From positions 1 to 24,405 of the forward strand of contig JAYMSP010002420.1 in the NCBI GenBank assembly GCA_036897095.1: 24,405 nucleotides of DNA, read 5' to 3'. Below, one piece after another: positions 9,045-19,056 of this stretch. Each line of letters begins with the position of its first letter. Positions within the stretch are counted from its first letter, which is position 1. The translations under genes and the position numbers were made by a program. The notes below the pieces were generated by a model. The model was not told the DNA's origin. It ran no database searches and worked only from the letters and a program-made list of their open reading frames with translations. The DNA comes from Plantago elongata (lineage: Eukaryota > Streptophyta > Magnoliopsida > Lamiales > Plantaginaceae).

Positions 9045-10277
9045 TCAAACATAATATATAGACTCAATATAAGGAACGGTATCAATCCACGAATAACTGC
9101 AAATAAGATCAAAGTGTTCATCACTGAGGCTGAAATCCCAAAGCTTGTCGAAACTCGAATCCCCCAGATTATAACGTATGGCTTGACCCTGGATGTTGAG
9201 TACGATAAATGAAATCATATTTCTCTCATCCCAACCGAAGCTTAAGATATCAAATGCGAGAAAACTCAAGTACTTGGAATTTAGAGATGAATCCATAACA
9301 ACCTCAATGTCTATGCTGTATGTTATAGACCAGCCTGAGTATTGTCGATCCATCTCGTACACATCAAACTGCGTCGCCATAGGATCATACAATTCGACAA
9401 GAAGCAAGTGATTGTAGGACTCACCGCTGTACATGAGTTTTCGCTGTTCCAAATTGTTTTGAATAGGAAGCATGGGGAAGTTACCGAATCGCTCTTCTTC
9501 TACGTTGAAGTACAATCCATCGCCCATGTAACGGTTCAACCAGTTTATAGCACCATTCCAATAAACCCCGTGTCGAAAATTAGCAATTGCATATTGCCGA
9601 TCAGTAACATAACTCCATTGGCCTGACTCCGCCAAAGGTTTCTCCATTTTCAAGTGCTCTCCTCCTGTTTGATTCAGCTTCCACTGGCCTGTCTGCGACG
9701 AATATATCTCCATTTCCAGCTGATCACCTTCTTCTTCTGAAAAGTACAAGCAAACCACCTTATAATGAGGCGATTTTCTTGGTTCGAACGCCATCTGGAC
9801 ACAAAAAACTGAGTCTGTGTACTTTCTCTTTATAATATCTCGACAGACAGGATCCGGGAGTTCTCTGAACTGACCGGAAGTTGGATTATAGACGTAATAA
9901 TGGTACCTCTCCATTAGCTTTCCACCGGCTCGACAACAGAATAATCCGTTACAAGATTGCAGAATCTCCATAGGTCCATTGACACCAGAGTTGAGACGTA
10001 CAACAAGTGAATCACCTGGAGTACTTCCTCCGATTTTATCCAGAGGGACAACATCGTACTCTGGCGGAGAGGAAGACATCTTAAAGCGACGGACGAGTAG
10101 ACAGCCAGTGGTCTTGCTACAAAAGTCACGACTCTTGCGATGACAAAAGTCTGGATTGCTGATCAGGCAATACCAGTGTCTGGAGACACATTTAGATCGA
10201 AAAAGCGGCTTGACAGGCAACCGCAGCAAGATTTCCGTTAAAAGATCATCGTTTCCTGCTACCTCGGCGCACGACAT
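9045..10277 (-). CDS. F-box protein with F-box-associated domain, intronless
   Basis: A single 410-codon exon. An F-box sits at the N terminus (residues about 9-48, with DLLTEILLRLPVKPLFRSKC and then VSRHWYCLISNPDF), the Skp1/ASK-binding module of SCF ubiquitin ligases. A long domain of the F-box-associated (FBA/kelch-like) type follows. It contains ILQSCNGLFCC near residue 107, YNPTSGQFRELP near 130, then strand-forming blocks such as FRHGVYWNGAINWL and YDPMATQFDVYEM. These are typical of the large plant family around Arabidopsis At5g07610-like proteins; the substrate cannot be told. A TATA-like TATAAAC at 10344-10338 lies 61 bp upstream of the ATG. The gene diverges from the PAH gene across 344 bp and converges with NDC1. 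There is no sign of decay. Confidence 0.93.
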   Translation of the reverse strand: MSCAEVAGNDDLLTEILLRLPVKPLFRSKCVSRHWYCLISNPDFCHRKSRDFCSKTTGCLLVRRFKMSSSPPEYDVVPLDKIGGSTPGDSLVVRLNSGVNGPMEILQSCNGLFCCRAGGKLMERYHYYVYNPTSGQFRELPDPVCRDIIKRKYTDSVFCVQMAFEPRKSPHYKVVCLYFSEEEGDQLEMEIYSSQTGQWKLNQTGGEHLKMEKPLAESGQWSYVTDRQYAIANFRHGVYWNGAINWLNRYMGDGLYFNVEEERFGNFPMLPIQNNLEQRKLMYSGESYNHLLLVELYDPMATQFDVYEMDRQYSGWSITYSIDIEVVMDSSLNSKYLSFLAFDILSFGWDERNMISFIVLNIQGQAIRYNLGDSSFDKLWDFSLSDEHFDLICSYSWIDTVPYIESIYYV

Positions 10278-10621
10278 TATCTGAATTCTGAAAGCTCAGA
10301 TATATCTGTAGAGGTTAACTCTCTGTGCTTGCTTCAGGTTTATAATCTTTTGAAATCTTGCTAATCAAGTTAGATAATAATCTAAATGCATAATTTAGTA
10401 AAAGCTAAACGTGAACAACAAGGAATTCTTCTTGAGATGATTGGATTAGGAAACTTAAGATAATCTGGACGAATATAATTCCTTTCTTTCTCTGTCAAGG
10501 ATTCCTAATATCATTCATATCCAGCTAATTCTACTGATTATTTTTTCCACCCACCATATATAAGTTTTCTTCTATCTCTACAACAGTATTGGTGTAAACA
10601 TCTATAGCTCAGCAATCCAAT
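10278..10621. promoter_or_regulatory. Bidirectional promoter region, F-box / PAH genes
   Basis: 344 bp separate two divergent start codons. TATAAAC at 10344-10338 faces the F-box gene and TATATAA at 10557-10563 faces the PAH gene, each about 60 bp from its ATG. The two core promoters are therefore about 210 bp apart and any enhancer between them could serve both. Confidence 0.6.
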
Positions 10622-11653
10622 ATGAACGAACTCAACGAAACCATGGTGATTGCTGATCAGTTTGATGCAGACTCTCTTCGGAAAACAGACGCAAAGATTT
10701 TCCTGGATATGGTGAAGCACCATTACGCTAGTTCGACTTTCGATAAGTGTAATGAATTGGAAAAACTCCTCAAAGAAGCTGGAAATCTGACAAGCAGTGA
10801 TCAGGAGGGGATCAATAGTCTGTTATCCGATGTTCGGACCCTTTTCAACGAGAGCATCTATCTCATTCACGAATTCAAACGTTTCCTTCCAAATGGCTAT
10901 CCGAGAATTACTTCAGCACCTGTTGTTCCCAAAACCCGTTCCTACGATCTGAAACAATGCAATTCCAAAAGGAAAAAAGAGATACTGGATTTTTTGAAAA
11001 CGGTTAAAAGCACTGTTGATCACAAAGTGTTTCGCAAGCTTCTGGAGAGAACCACGGCTTACCAGAAATACAGGTTGGCTTCTGTTCGCGGGGTCAAGAA
11101 GAGAGAGTTAGTTGATTTGCTGAAAGACCACCATGATTTGAAGCATAAGTTAGATGCTATGCTGTCTGACGAAGACGATTTGCTGCTTGTTGATACATCG
11201 CTTCATCGAATGCTTTCTGCAAGAGATGCAGCACTAGATCTCATAGGCAGAGAGCAAAGCTTTACTCGCCGAATCAGGGGAAAAGTTGATAAAACTGTCC
11301 GAGACAGGGGAATAACTGATGTTACTGGCTATTTGAAGGAAGAACTTGATGTTACGAAGTACTATTCTCAAGTGGACCTCAAGTGTATCAAAGATGCACT
11401 CCAAGGCTCAACAATTTTGGCAGATGAAAGTATGAGCAGGGGAATGGCGGTTGAAGATTCTATGGAGATTACATCTTGGTTAAGTAACAAGATTCAGGAG
11501 GTACGAGAAATGTGGTGGACCGGTAAGGAGATGGACGATCTGTTGGAGGAAGGGGCAGAAGACGAGATTCCGAAGTGGGATTGGCATGAGGAGTTGTCCG
11601 AAGACAAGTTCCAAGATCTTCCTCCCATTGTTTGGTCTGATTCCGACCCATAA
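10622..11653 (+). CDS. Short SIN3-like protein with paired amphipathic helix domains, intronless
   Basis: A single 343-codon exon. Residues 24-92 form a clear PAH domain (AKIFLDMVKHHYASSTFDKC to LIHEFKRFLPNGY), closest to PAH domains of SIN3 with their FLDxVK... and FLPxGY ends. Residues about 116-185 look like a second, weaker PAH (EILDFLKTVKSTVDHKVFRK). In full-length SIN3/SNL co-repressors (over 1000 aa) PAHs bind repressors and a downstream region binds histone deacetylase. That region is absent here; instead there is a charged region and an acidic Trp-rich C terminus (KWDWHEELSED). Arabidopsis has similar short PAH-only genes. The likely place of action is the nucleus, perhaps competing with SIN3 for transcription-factor partners; that role is inference. 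A TATATAA box lies 59 bp upstream of the ATG. The lack of introns suggests a retrocopy origin, but no poly(A) tail or TSD was seen. Confidence 0.88.
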   Translation: MNELNETMVIADQFDADSLRKTDAKIFLDMVKHHYASSTFDKCNELEKLLKEAGNLTSSDQEGINSLLSDVRTLFNESIYLIHEFKRFLPNGYPRITSAPVVPKTRSYDLKQCNSKRKKEILDFLKTVKSTVDHKVFRKLLERTTAYQKYRLASVRGVKKRELVDLLKDHHDLKHKLDAMLSDEDDLLLVDTSLHRMLSARDAALDLIGREQSFTRRIRGKVDKTVRDRGITDVTGYLKEELDVTKYYSQVDLKCIKDALQGSTILADESMSRGMAVEDSMEITSWLSNKIQEVREMWWTGKEMDDLLEEGAEDEIPKWDWHEELSEDKFQDLPPIVWSDSDP

Positions 11654-14520
11654 AAGGGAAAAACTACCACATCCAAGAAACTCAAGAAGATAGAAACCAT
11701 GACACCTGGAACTAGCGAGTTTCACTCACCTGTAACGAGGAGAAAGTTATGTATAAAACGCTCATAGCCATCCATACAAGCAGTTTTGCATAACATTAAA
11801 ACAATAGCAATATGATCTGTGAATGTTTATATGTATCTACAAAGGTCTACAATTGACAATGGCAAAAAAACTGTGGTCCGCCTCAACGATATCATTTTAA
11901 ATTTACACTCTCCAACTAAGGTATTTCACAAGTTCTTTCATCCTCAAAAGTGATAAGTTACCATCCTTCTTGTACTAATGAGCAAGACAATCAGTATCAA
12001 ATCTACTCTTGAATATAGAAATATCCCCACTGAACATCGTCCGATGCATACCTACAAGAAGATATCCTTGTCAAAATATATAAAGTAAATGCTCATAAGA
12101 CACATTGGATAAACAAGTACCAACCGAAGGTGAAAGCTTCTAATAATATTCTCCACGAACATAAGATTGTTCCTCTACACTGTTTAGCCACAATTCCCTC
12201 TACAATAAAGATGCACTTGCAACTACCACTAGATACTAGGGATTGAAAAGCCTACAACTTATTAGAATGGAATGCCAGGTTGATGCTATTGTAAAACAAC
12301 AAATGCACTGCCAATTAAACAGTGAACAGTCTGCACACACACAAAACTGCAGTCTCCAAGCAATGGAGCTTCAGAAAACAAACACAAACAATTATAATCT
12401 GTGAGTGCTGCATGATAGTAAGGATTAGCAACATGAAGATTAGGAATGATAAACTCAAGTTATTGTTGCATTGCTTCACTTGACCAGCTACCACATGTAC
12501 TAAATTGTATACTAAGACCTGTAAGTGAAAATTAAGTCGGAAAATCACTCCTGCGATAAAGGATGGTGCTACCAGAACAAGAGTTGAATTAGACAGAGTG
12601 CTATCTAATGAAATATCATCAGCATAGTATCAACTTGAGGAATGTCCACTTTAATTGCTTAGGAACATATTAAACAACAAACGAACAAGCATACACAAAT
12701 TAAGGGTGTATTTAATGTAATAGCTTGAGAAAAATTACAAGTCAGATCTTTAAGCAAAATATAACCTCAGATCACCATCTGTCAAGACAGAATGGTCCTA
12801 TCATGTCAGTCTAGTTGGTACCATCAGTAAGACTCCTCTGCTACAACTTCAAGCATCTGTCTCAAGCTAAAAAAATTGTAGATATCTACAATACCATTGG
12901 CTTTGATTAAGTTACTTATGCCTTTCCATTTGAAATATGGAAACTTCTCAGACAGTGCATAGTACTAAACTACATTTAGTGAGTAAACTCAAATCACTTT
13001 GATCATCTTAAATCAGGCTTACTAATTCATAGTACTTCTGATTAGCAATACACACCTAATGGAGTATTTGATATGACGGCGTATTTGCATTGCACATAAT
13101 ACGCCAGTTCACACTTTAAATATGTCTTGTTTTTTTCTTAAACATGTAATTAAGAATAATTATACATTAGTATTAGTTCAAGATTCTAACCGCTTATGTT
13201 AATTTAATTCAGAACTACGTTCAACATTAATTGTAGACGGACCATATAAATAGACTGGAAAAATTAGTTTAAAATCTTTAACCGTAATAACTAGATCCAC
13301 CCCCTCCACCCTTTTTTTTTTTTTTAAATCACTTTCTCACCTATACTGCAACAATCATATCTCTGTAAATATTCCAAGTGTGAGAGAAATTTTCTATTTT
13401 CTCATGACTATGTCTACCAACAGTTAGGGGAGTAAAAGGCAACTCTTCAAGATCTGCTCTCGGCATTTTCCGTCTTTCAAGAAATTCGGCAGAACCAACG
13501 AATCATACACATGCTCAGGTGAATTGATACGCCAGTGAACAGCGTATTAGTACACGTGAACCAGGTTCCACAAACTTGTTTACTGTATCTTAAATACGAG
13601 TAAAATCATGCGGTATATAAAATCCATTAGAAGTTCTCAGCATTCTAGCAACATCACGATGCATTATGATTAGGTTAGCAGGATGTGGAAAATTATAATT
13701 CCAATCTTTCCACCCCAACAGGTTATTTTACATGCTGGATACTATTCCTACATACTAGTGTGTCCAGGTGTTTGTGAGCATGAAAACATGGGCACGACTA
13801 CCTATGGTTCATAAGAAAGAAAAAGCTGAAGCTGGGAGATATCGGCTTATAAACATAATAGTTTATCTGCGCACAAAAAATATATCGCATTAGACGTATA
13901 TCCTTGGGAACTGGAACTAATATTGTCACACAAAGGACCAATCTAGGAACATTTAACATTTATTGGGACTCATGACCCACCCCACCTACCGAACTAATAG
14001 ATAAGGAATTGTCACCCGTGTAACTCAATTGTCGCATATAGGGATGCAGGAGGTTTATAACAGATTCACAAGTAATGGATGACCCCACCCACCAGAGCAC
14101 AAAAATAATTGCCACAGTAGAAATAACATTTTCGACTTAGATGAGTAGGAATATCTCCTCTATAATCACAATGGACGAAATTTACCGGCATTAACAACAA
14201 GGCAGAAAACAATGGTGCATTTTATCATAAGTTTATCATCATAGATTAAACAACTACTTGAGCATGTAATACTTATCAAGCATGCAAATAATTGTGTCCA
14301 TTTAGACATTTAGTGGTATTTTAGTTTCTACTCTTCATACAAAAAGATACAACTTACGAAGAAACAGATCTCATTCCCAGGCACAGAAAGGAATAAAATT
14401 ATTGGCATATATGAAAACTCTCAAGACCAAACAAATTCAAACACTGCACTTTATTGTATAGCATAAGAAAAACAAAAGATCACATTAAAAATAGAGAGCA
14501 CAATACAGCATCAGCTTACG
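11654..14520. other. Gene-poor stretch: 3' ends of two convergent genes and a probable 3' UTR intron
   Basis: No CDS is seen on either strand. The left part must hold the 3' UTR of the PAH gene. Much of the rest may be an intron in the 3' UTR of the minus-strand RING gene. A good donor, GTAAGC, lies at 14519-14514, one base after the RING stop codon. A candidate acceptor (TTCTTGTAG before GTATGC) ends at 12052, followed by a UTR-like stretch. A 14-T run lies around 13312-13325. Two short hairpins with an ATACGCC motif lie at 13078-13105 and about 13528-13548. The acceptor choice is uncertain. Confidence 0.45.
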
Positions 14521-15642
14521 TTAGTCAAGGTCCTCCTCCATAGGCTGCCCTCCACCTCTTCCTCCCGAACCAGTATTACCTTGATTGGTGCTGTTATTCC
14601 CTCCATCATTCCTCCCAGCATCCCCACCACGGTTGCTTGTCTCTGCTGGTGATCCAAACCCCATATTCAAAGGCCACGGAGGCAGCGATATCCTAAGCAT
14701 CCTTTCAACTGACCTAGGTGTCTGTGCACTATTATTGCTGTTGTCACCGTTATTATCCAAACCAGCAATGCCCAGACCAACATTCCCACCACCAGCATGC
14801 CTGCTGCTATTCTCATTCCCCTGCCCCGTGGCCCTCCGAGTTTCATACTCCGCATCATCAGTGGGCAACTCATACCTACAAACCGGGCAAGAATTATGCA
14901 ACTCAAGCCAAGGCAAAATACAATCCTTATGATAGATATGCTTGCAGGGAATCTGCTTCGCCACCTCATTCAACTCAAAGCTATCCTTACAAACAGCACA
15001 CTGCGACGAATCCGAACCCAACATACCCTCAGTAATACTTATATCCGGCAATCCTTCCACCGCCGATTTCGACGCCGGTGGCGTCCCATACCTATTCGGA
15101 TCATTCTCCGCCAGCTGCTGAATCAGCTGCTCCAATCCAGGTCCTACAAAGTAATCCCCCAAATTCGACGGCAAACCTCCACCACCACCGCCCATCATCC
15201 CCCCACCACCTCCCTCAAACACCAGCTGAATATTCGCCCCTCTCGACTGCAGATTGTTCAAGTAATTCTGCAAAAACGCCATCGGATTGAACTCATTCGG
15301 CGATTCCAAACCAGGTCCTGGACCAAAGAGTGATGAGAAGTCATTTGGCGATTGCGAACCATGACCACCACCACCACCAAATAGCGATGAGAAATCATCG
15401 AATCCACCACGAGAGAAGGAGGAAGTGGGGAAGGAAGGGAAAAAGTCGTCGTCGGAGAAGAGGCTGCTAGGGTTTGACGGAGGAAGAGTGTCTAATTCTT
15501 CGAGAAATCCACCGTTGCAATTAGGGCAGAAGACTTCCGCGGTTGGTGAGGAAGGAGGGAGGAGATTGACGTGGCCTTCGCATTGGTAGCAGAAGTACAG
15601 CTTCGCCGCCGTTTCTCCGCCGTGATTCGCCGCCGTAGACAT
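14521..15642 (-). CDS. RING-H2 E3 ubiquitin ligase with N-terminal zinc ribbon (RING1-like)
   Basis: A single coding exon of 373 codons plus TAA. Residues 18-42 form a Cys4 zinc ribbon (C18, C21, C39, C42; YFCYQCEGHVNLLPP), typical of this plant RING1-like/RDUF-type family. A Gly/Phe/Asp/Ser-rich low-complexity middle includes two GGGGG runs near 144-156. The RING-H2 domain is complete: C215, C218, C233, H235, H238, C241, C252, C255, with W245 at the E2-contact position and CPVCRYELPTDD at its end. The C terminus is Asn/Gly-rich. Such proteins transfer ubiquitin with an E2 and are often stress-induced, in cytosol or nucleus; the substrate is unknown. The frame is open 26 codons further upstream, but the ATG at 15642, giving MSTAANHGGE, is the start typical of the family. 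A TATTTAAA at 15744-15737 could be its TATA element. Confidence 0.94.
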   Translation of the reverse strand: MSTAANHGGETAAKLYFCYQCEGHVNLLPPSSPTAEVFCPNCNGGFLEELDTLPPSNPSSLFSDDDFFPSFPTSSFSRGGFDDFSSLFGGGGGHGSQSPNDFSSLFGPGPGLESPNEFNPMAFLQNYLNNLQSRGANIQLVFEGGGGGMMGGGGGGLPSNLGDYFVGPGLEQLIQQLAENDPNRYGTPPASKSAVEGLPDISITEGMLGSDSSQCAVCKDSFELNEVAKQIPCKHIYHKDCILPWLELHNSCPVCRYELPTDDAEYETRRATGQGNENSSRHAGGGNVGLGIAGLDNNGDNSNNSAQTPRSVERMLRISLPPWPLNMGFGSPAETSNRGGDAGRNDGGNNSTNQGNTGSGGRGGGQPMEEDLD

Positions 15643-16964
15643 CGGAAAAAGATTCGATTTTGTGCGTATTGGTGTATGTATAGATTGGTTGAAAATGTAT
15701 ATTTTGTCCAAAGTAATCAAATGGGTGATGCGTTGCTTTAAATACTTCTTTCCTCTCTACAAAGGAACCGCGGTGGGTGGAAAGAGAATCATGTCTTCGC
15801 CTAATATTTACCGTGTATAATTTTCAATGCGAATTAATCTTAATTTCTACTTAAAATTAAATATTTTTATTATAAAAGGTAAAACCACCACATTCTAAAA
15901 GATATCATAAAACAGCTTTATCAAATGTCAATTCTTATAATTACATTTGGTATATTTATCCACCGTAACTTTCAGTTATCTCTATCTATTAATACTATTA
16001 TAAAAAGGATGAGAATCATTATAGCTAGCGGATCAACTTTTATTTTTCTTATTTACTCTTTATCATAACTAGCTTTTTCCTTACAACATTTTATATGGTT
16101 TAATTTTATTAGTATTTATATTATAATTGATAATTATATTATAATATAAAATTATTGTTAATTCAATATTTTTTTTAGTAATAGCTAATGACTATAATTC
16201 TACTATTAGACTCCGTAATGCTTAATTAATGAAATTTCTATTTCAAAAAAAAATTATAAAATTAAAATTTTAACACATAACATGTTTGACAAGAAGATTA
16301 AAAGTTCATTTAGTAACTTGAATGATTTATTAATTTCTATTTATTTGACATAAAAATACCGAGGACAACTTTACTCTCAGTATCGAACAATAGCTTATTC
16401 GGCTCATTTCATTATAGATATCTTGCATAGGTTATTGTGGGCAAAATTTTATTCAATACTCTAATTAGATTGTCCAATTACATTAAAATATATCATTAAA
16501 GTTTAAAATCTGGCTTCTTCGATGAACAACTTATTTAATCTCATCTTCAAATTAAGATTTGAGAGAAAAAAATGTAACCTTAACTTGTTTATAATGCTTT
16601 GTATCATATATTTGTGGATAGATATCAAATTTGAGTATACTCAAATCCAATTGTATTTTTGTACAAAAATTACATAAAAATTAACTGAGTTTACTCAATT
16701 TGAGTGCTATTCTAAACACCTAATACCTCTTTAAGTAACACTGGAGCATTGCCAACACGGCCTTCATAGTGAAGATTAACGTTCGGCAATCTTCATAATT
16801 TTCGAACTTTCATAATTGAAATTTGTTGAGATTTACCGTTTGGCAATCTTCATGAATTATATGCAAGCAAATGTGATATGTACATCATAGTCCGGTATCT
16901 TAAAGGCGTATTAGTTCACCACGACTTACCAAGATGGATGTCGCCAGGCACACCCAGGACGTCC
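15643..16964. other. AT-rich spacer upstream of the RING gene
   Basis: The first about 150 bp are the RING promoter and leader. The rest is very AT-rich with no ORF. At 16766-16799 there is a short imperfect inverted repeat (GAAGATT...AATCTTC), and GTTTGGCAATCTTCAT at 16838-16853 repeats GTTCGGCAATCTTCAT at 16781-16796. This may be debris of a small transposon. Base composition changes abruptly to GC-rich at about 16920. Confidence 0.5.
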
Positions 16965-17906
16965 CCAGCGCATGGGCCGGCACCAAGTGGCCTCTACCAC
17001 GGCCCATGCCTTCCTTCTTACATGAAGGCCGGTCCCGCGATTCCCCACCACCACCCCACTTGGGAAAGAACACTTGGGTTGGTTCCTCCATAGGGGGCCG
17101 GCACCAAGAATCCCCACCACGACCCCACTTGAAAATGAACACTTGGGTTGGTTCCTCCATTTAGGGGCCGGCACCAAGATTCCCCACCACGATCATACTT
17201 GAGTCCGAACACTTGGGCTAGTTTCACTTTATGGGCCGACACCCGAGTGTATTCACCACGGCCCCCAAATACGTCACTATCATTCGGATGAAGTCCACGC
17301 GCCACCAATCTCCAACGTTACGTGTCAACATCCCGCTAGGCCGATCAAGGTCCGGCATGTTAGAGCCCGAGCTCCGGCAGAATTGTACTATAAATAGAAG
17401 ACATTTACTCCTCATTAAGGTACGCAACTACTAACCGAAAATCTACTCTCTAGACTTTGAGGCCGAGACCAAGTTCTCTCAACCCAAACATTTAAAGTCC
17501 GTACCCCGGTTTGTCTTAGGCAAACCGGTCCAAAAGGGTCTAACCCCTTCCCCGTGTTTCAGGTACCTAGTGACGGCCACATCACCTAGAGACGGACCTG
17601 ACCAAGTTACCTAGTGACGGGCCCATTTGTGTTACTTGGAAGAAGTTCCTATTTAGACATTTCCTAGTAACGACCCTTTGACGTTGCATCTAACAGCTTC
17701 CTAGGGGCGGCCTCAGTGAAACAAATCACCAAGTTACGTAGCAACGGCCGTCCTGACCAGGCAAAGGCCTCCTTCCCCAGATTGATTCCTTACTACTTGC
17801 TAAGAGTTGAAGCATTGACGAACGAAGAACTTAACTAAAAGAACTAAGACGAACTAGAGCTTAGCTAATCCACGAACTTTGCCTTAGCCGAATTTATACC
17901 ATATCA
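16965..17906 (+). mobile_element. LTR-like repeat, copy A
   Basis: About 940 bp, nearly all of it present again at 18071-18963. The left part has at least three degenerate about 70-bp units (GGGCCGGCACCAAG, CCCCACCACG, GAACACTTGGGTTGGTTCC), like U3 enhancer repeats. A TATA box (CTATAAATAGAAG) at about 17389-17401 is followed by ACATTTACTCCTCATTAAGG, a likely transcription start/R region. Downstream come a hairpin (GGTTTG...CAAACC) and repeated CCTAGTGACGG motifs. This U3-TATA-R-U5 order is the organisation of a plant LTR retrotransposon long terminal repeat on the plus strand. It ends ...ACCATATCA. A canonical TG start was not found, so the left boundary is only where homology to copy B begins. 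Confidence 0.7.
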
Positions 17907-18070
17907 TATTTCGCAGATGATTCCATTCAATCACCAAAGGTTGGGGTTCGGGAACTTCATCTATATCGGATCCCACATTAGATTCTGACAAATTTATCAC
18001 AAGGTTCGGTTGTTCAACCTCTTCACCACCATTCCCGAATAAGTCCCCTAAATCATCAGTATGGAATGAC
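17907..18070 (-). other. Short spacer between the LTR-like copies, with an acidic minus-strand ORF
   Basis: Only 164 bp separate the two copies, far too little for gag-pol, and no standard primer-binding site follows copy A. On the minus strand a frame is open across the whole spacer, encoding an acidic peptide (DDLGDLFGNGGEEVEQP, SESNVGSDIDEVPEPQP), and stops just inside copy A. I recognise no family. It could be a coding fragment captured between the LTRs or the remnant of a deleted interior. Confidence 0.4.
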
Positions 18071-18963
18071 CCAGCCCATGGGCCGACACCAAGTGGCCTC
18101 TACAACGGCCTATGCCTTCCTTCTAACATGAAGGTCAGTCCCGAAATTCCCCACCACGGCCCCACTTGGGAAAGAACACTTGGATTGGTTCCTCCATAGG
18201 GGGGCGGCATCAAAATTCCCCACCACGGTCCTATTTTGGAATGAACACTTGGGTTGGATCCTTTTAGGGGCCGACACCAAGGTTTCCCACCACGGCCATA
18301 CTTGAGTCCGAACACTTGGGCTAGTTTCACTTAGGGGCCGGCACCCGGGTGTTCTCACCATGGCCCCCAAATACGTCACTATCATTTGGATGAAGTCCAC
18401 GCGCCACCAATCTTCGACGTTACTTGTCAACATGCCGCTAGGCCGACCAAGGTCTGGCGTGTCAGAGCCCGAGCTCCGACGGAATTCTACTATAAATAGA
18501 GGGCATTTACTCCTCATTAAGGTACGCAACTACTAACCAAAAATCTACTCCCGAGACTACGTTCTCTCAACCCCACACAGATAAAGTCCATACAGGTTTG
18601 TCTTAGGCAAACCGGCCCAAAGGGTCTAACCCCTTCCTTGTGTTTCAGGTACCTAGTGACAGCCACATCACCTAGAGATGGAACCGACCAAGTTACCTAG
18701 TGACGACCCCATTTGTGTTACTTGGAAGAAGTTCCTATTTGGACATTTCTTAGTAACGACCCTTTGACGTTGTCAGTGAAACAAAATCACCAAGTTATGT
18801 AGCGACGACCCTCCTGACCCTGCGAAGGCCTCCTTCCCCAGATTGATTCCTTACTCCTTGCTAAGAGTTGAAGCATTGACGAACGAAGAACTTAACTAAA
18901 AGAACTAAGACGAACTAGAACCTAGTTAATTCACGAACTTTGGCCGAATTTTATACCATATCA
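18071..18963 (+). mobile_element. LTR-like repeat, copy B
   Basis: The second copy, in direct orientation, aligns to copy A from CCAGC near the start to CCATATCA at the end. It has the same TATA box (CTATAAATAGAGG, about 18489-18501), the same hairpin and the same CCTAGTGACGG series. It differs by scattered substitutions and by lacking about 25 bp near 18770 that copy A has. No 5-bp target duplication was found around the A-B pair. It could be a deleted element, a non-autonomous element with a tiny interior, or tandem LTRs left by recombination. Confidence 0.7.
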
Positions 18964-19056
18964 GTAAGCATATGTTTCAAGATCCGTTCGACATTCACAA
19001 CGTCACACATGACAAGTCTGCACAACACACTAATGAAATTACTTGTTACAAAAACT
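18964..19056. other. Short host or older-repeat segment between two LTR elements
   Basis: 93 bp between copy B and the target duplication of the solo LTR. No feature is recognised. With the solo LTR removed it joins directly to the DNA at 21176. Confidence 0.5.

Noticed and set aside
14585..15333. Several plus-strand ORFs opposite the RING gene
   Set aside because: Shadows of the GC-biased RING-gene coding strand; composition is His/Pro/Thr/Ile-rich as expected from antisense frames.
16878..18529. Overlapping ORFs on both strands with TNPSV/LGRTL-like repeats
   Set aside because: They are translations of the repeated LTR U3 units and recur in several frames; no protein family fits.
16965..18963. 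CRISPR-like array of repeats
   Set aside because: The repeats are degenerate 70-bp LTR modules in a plant genome, with no regular unique spacers.
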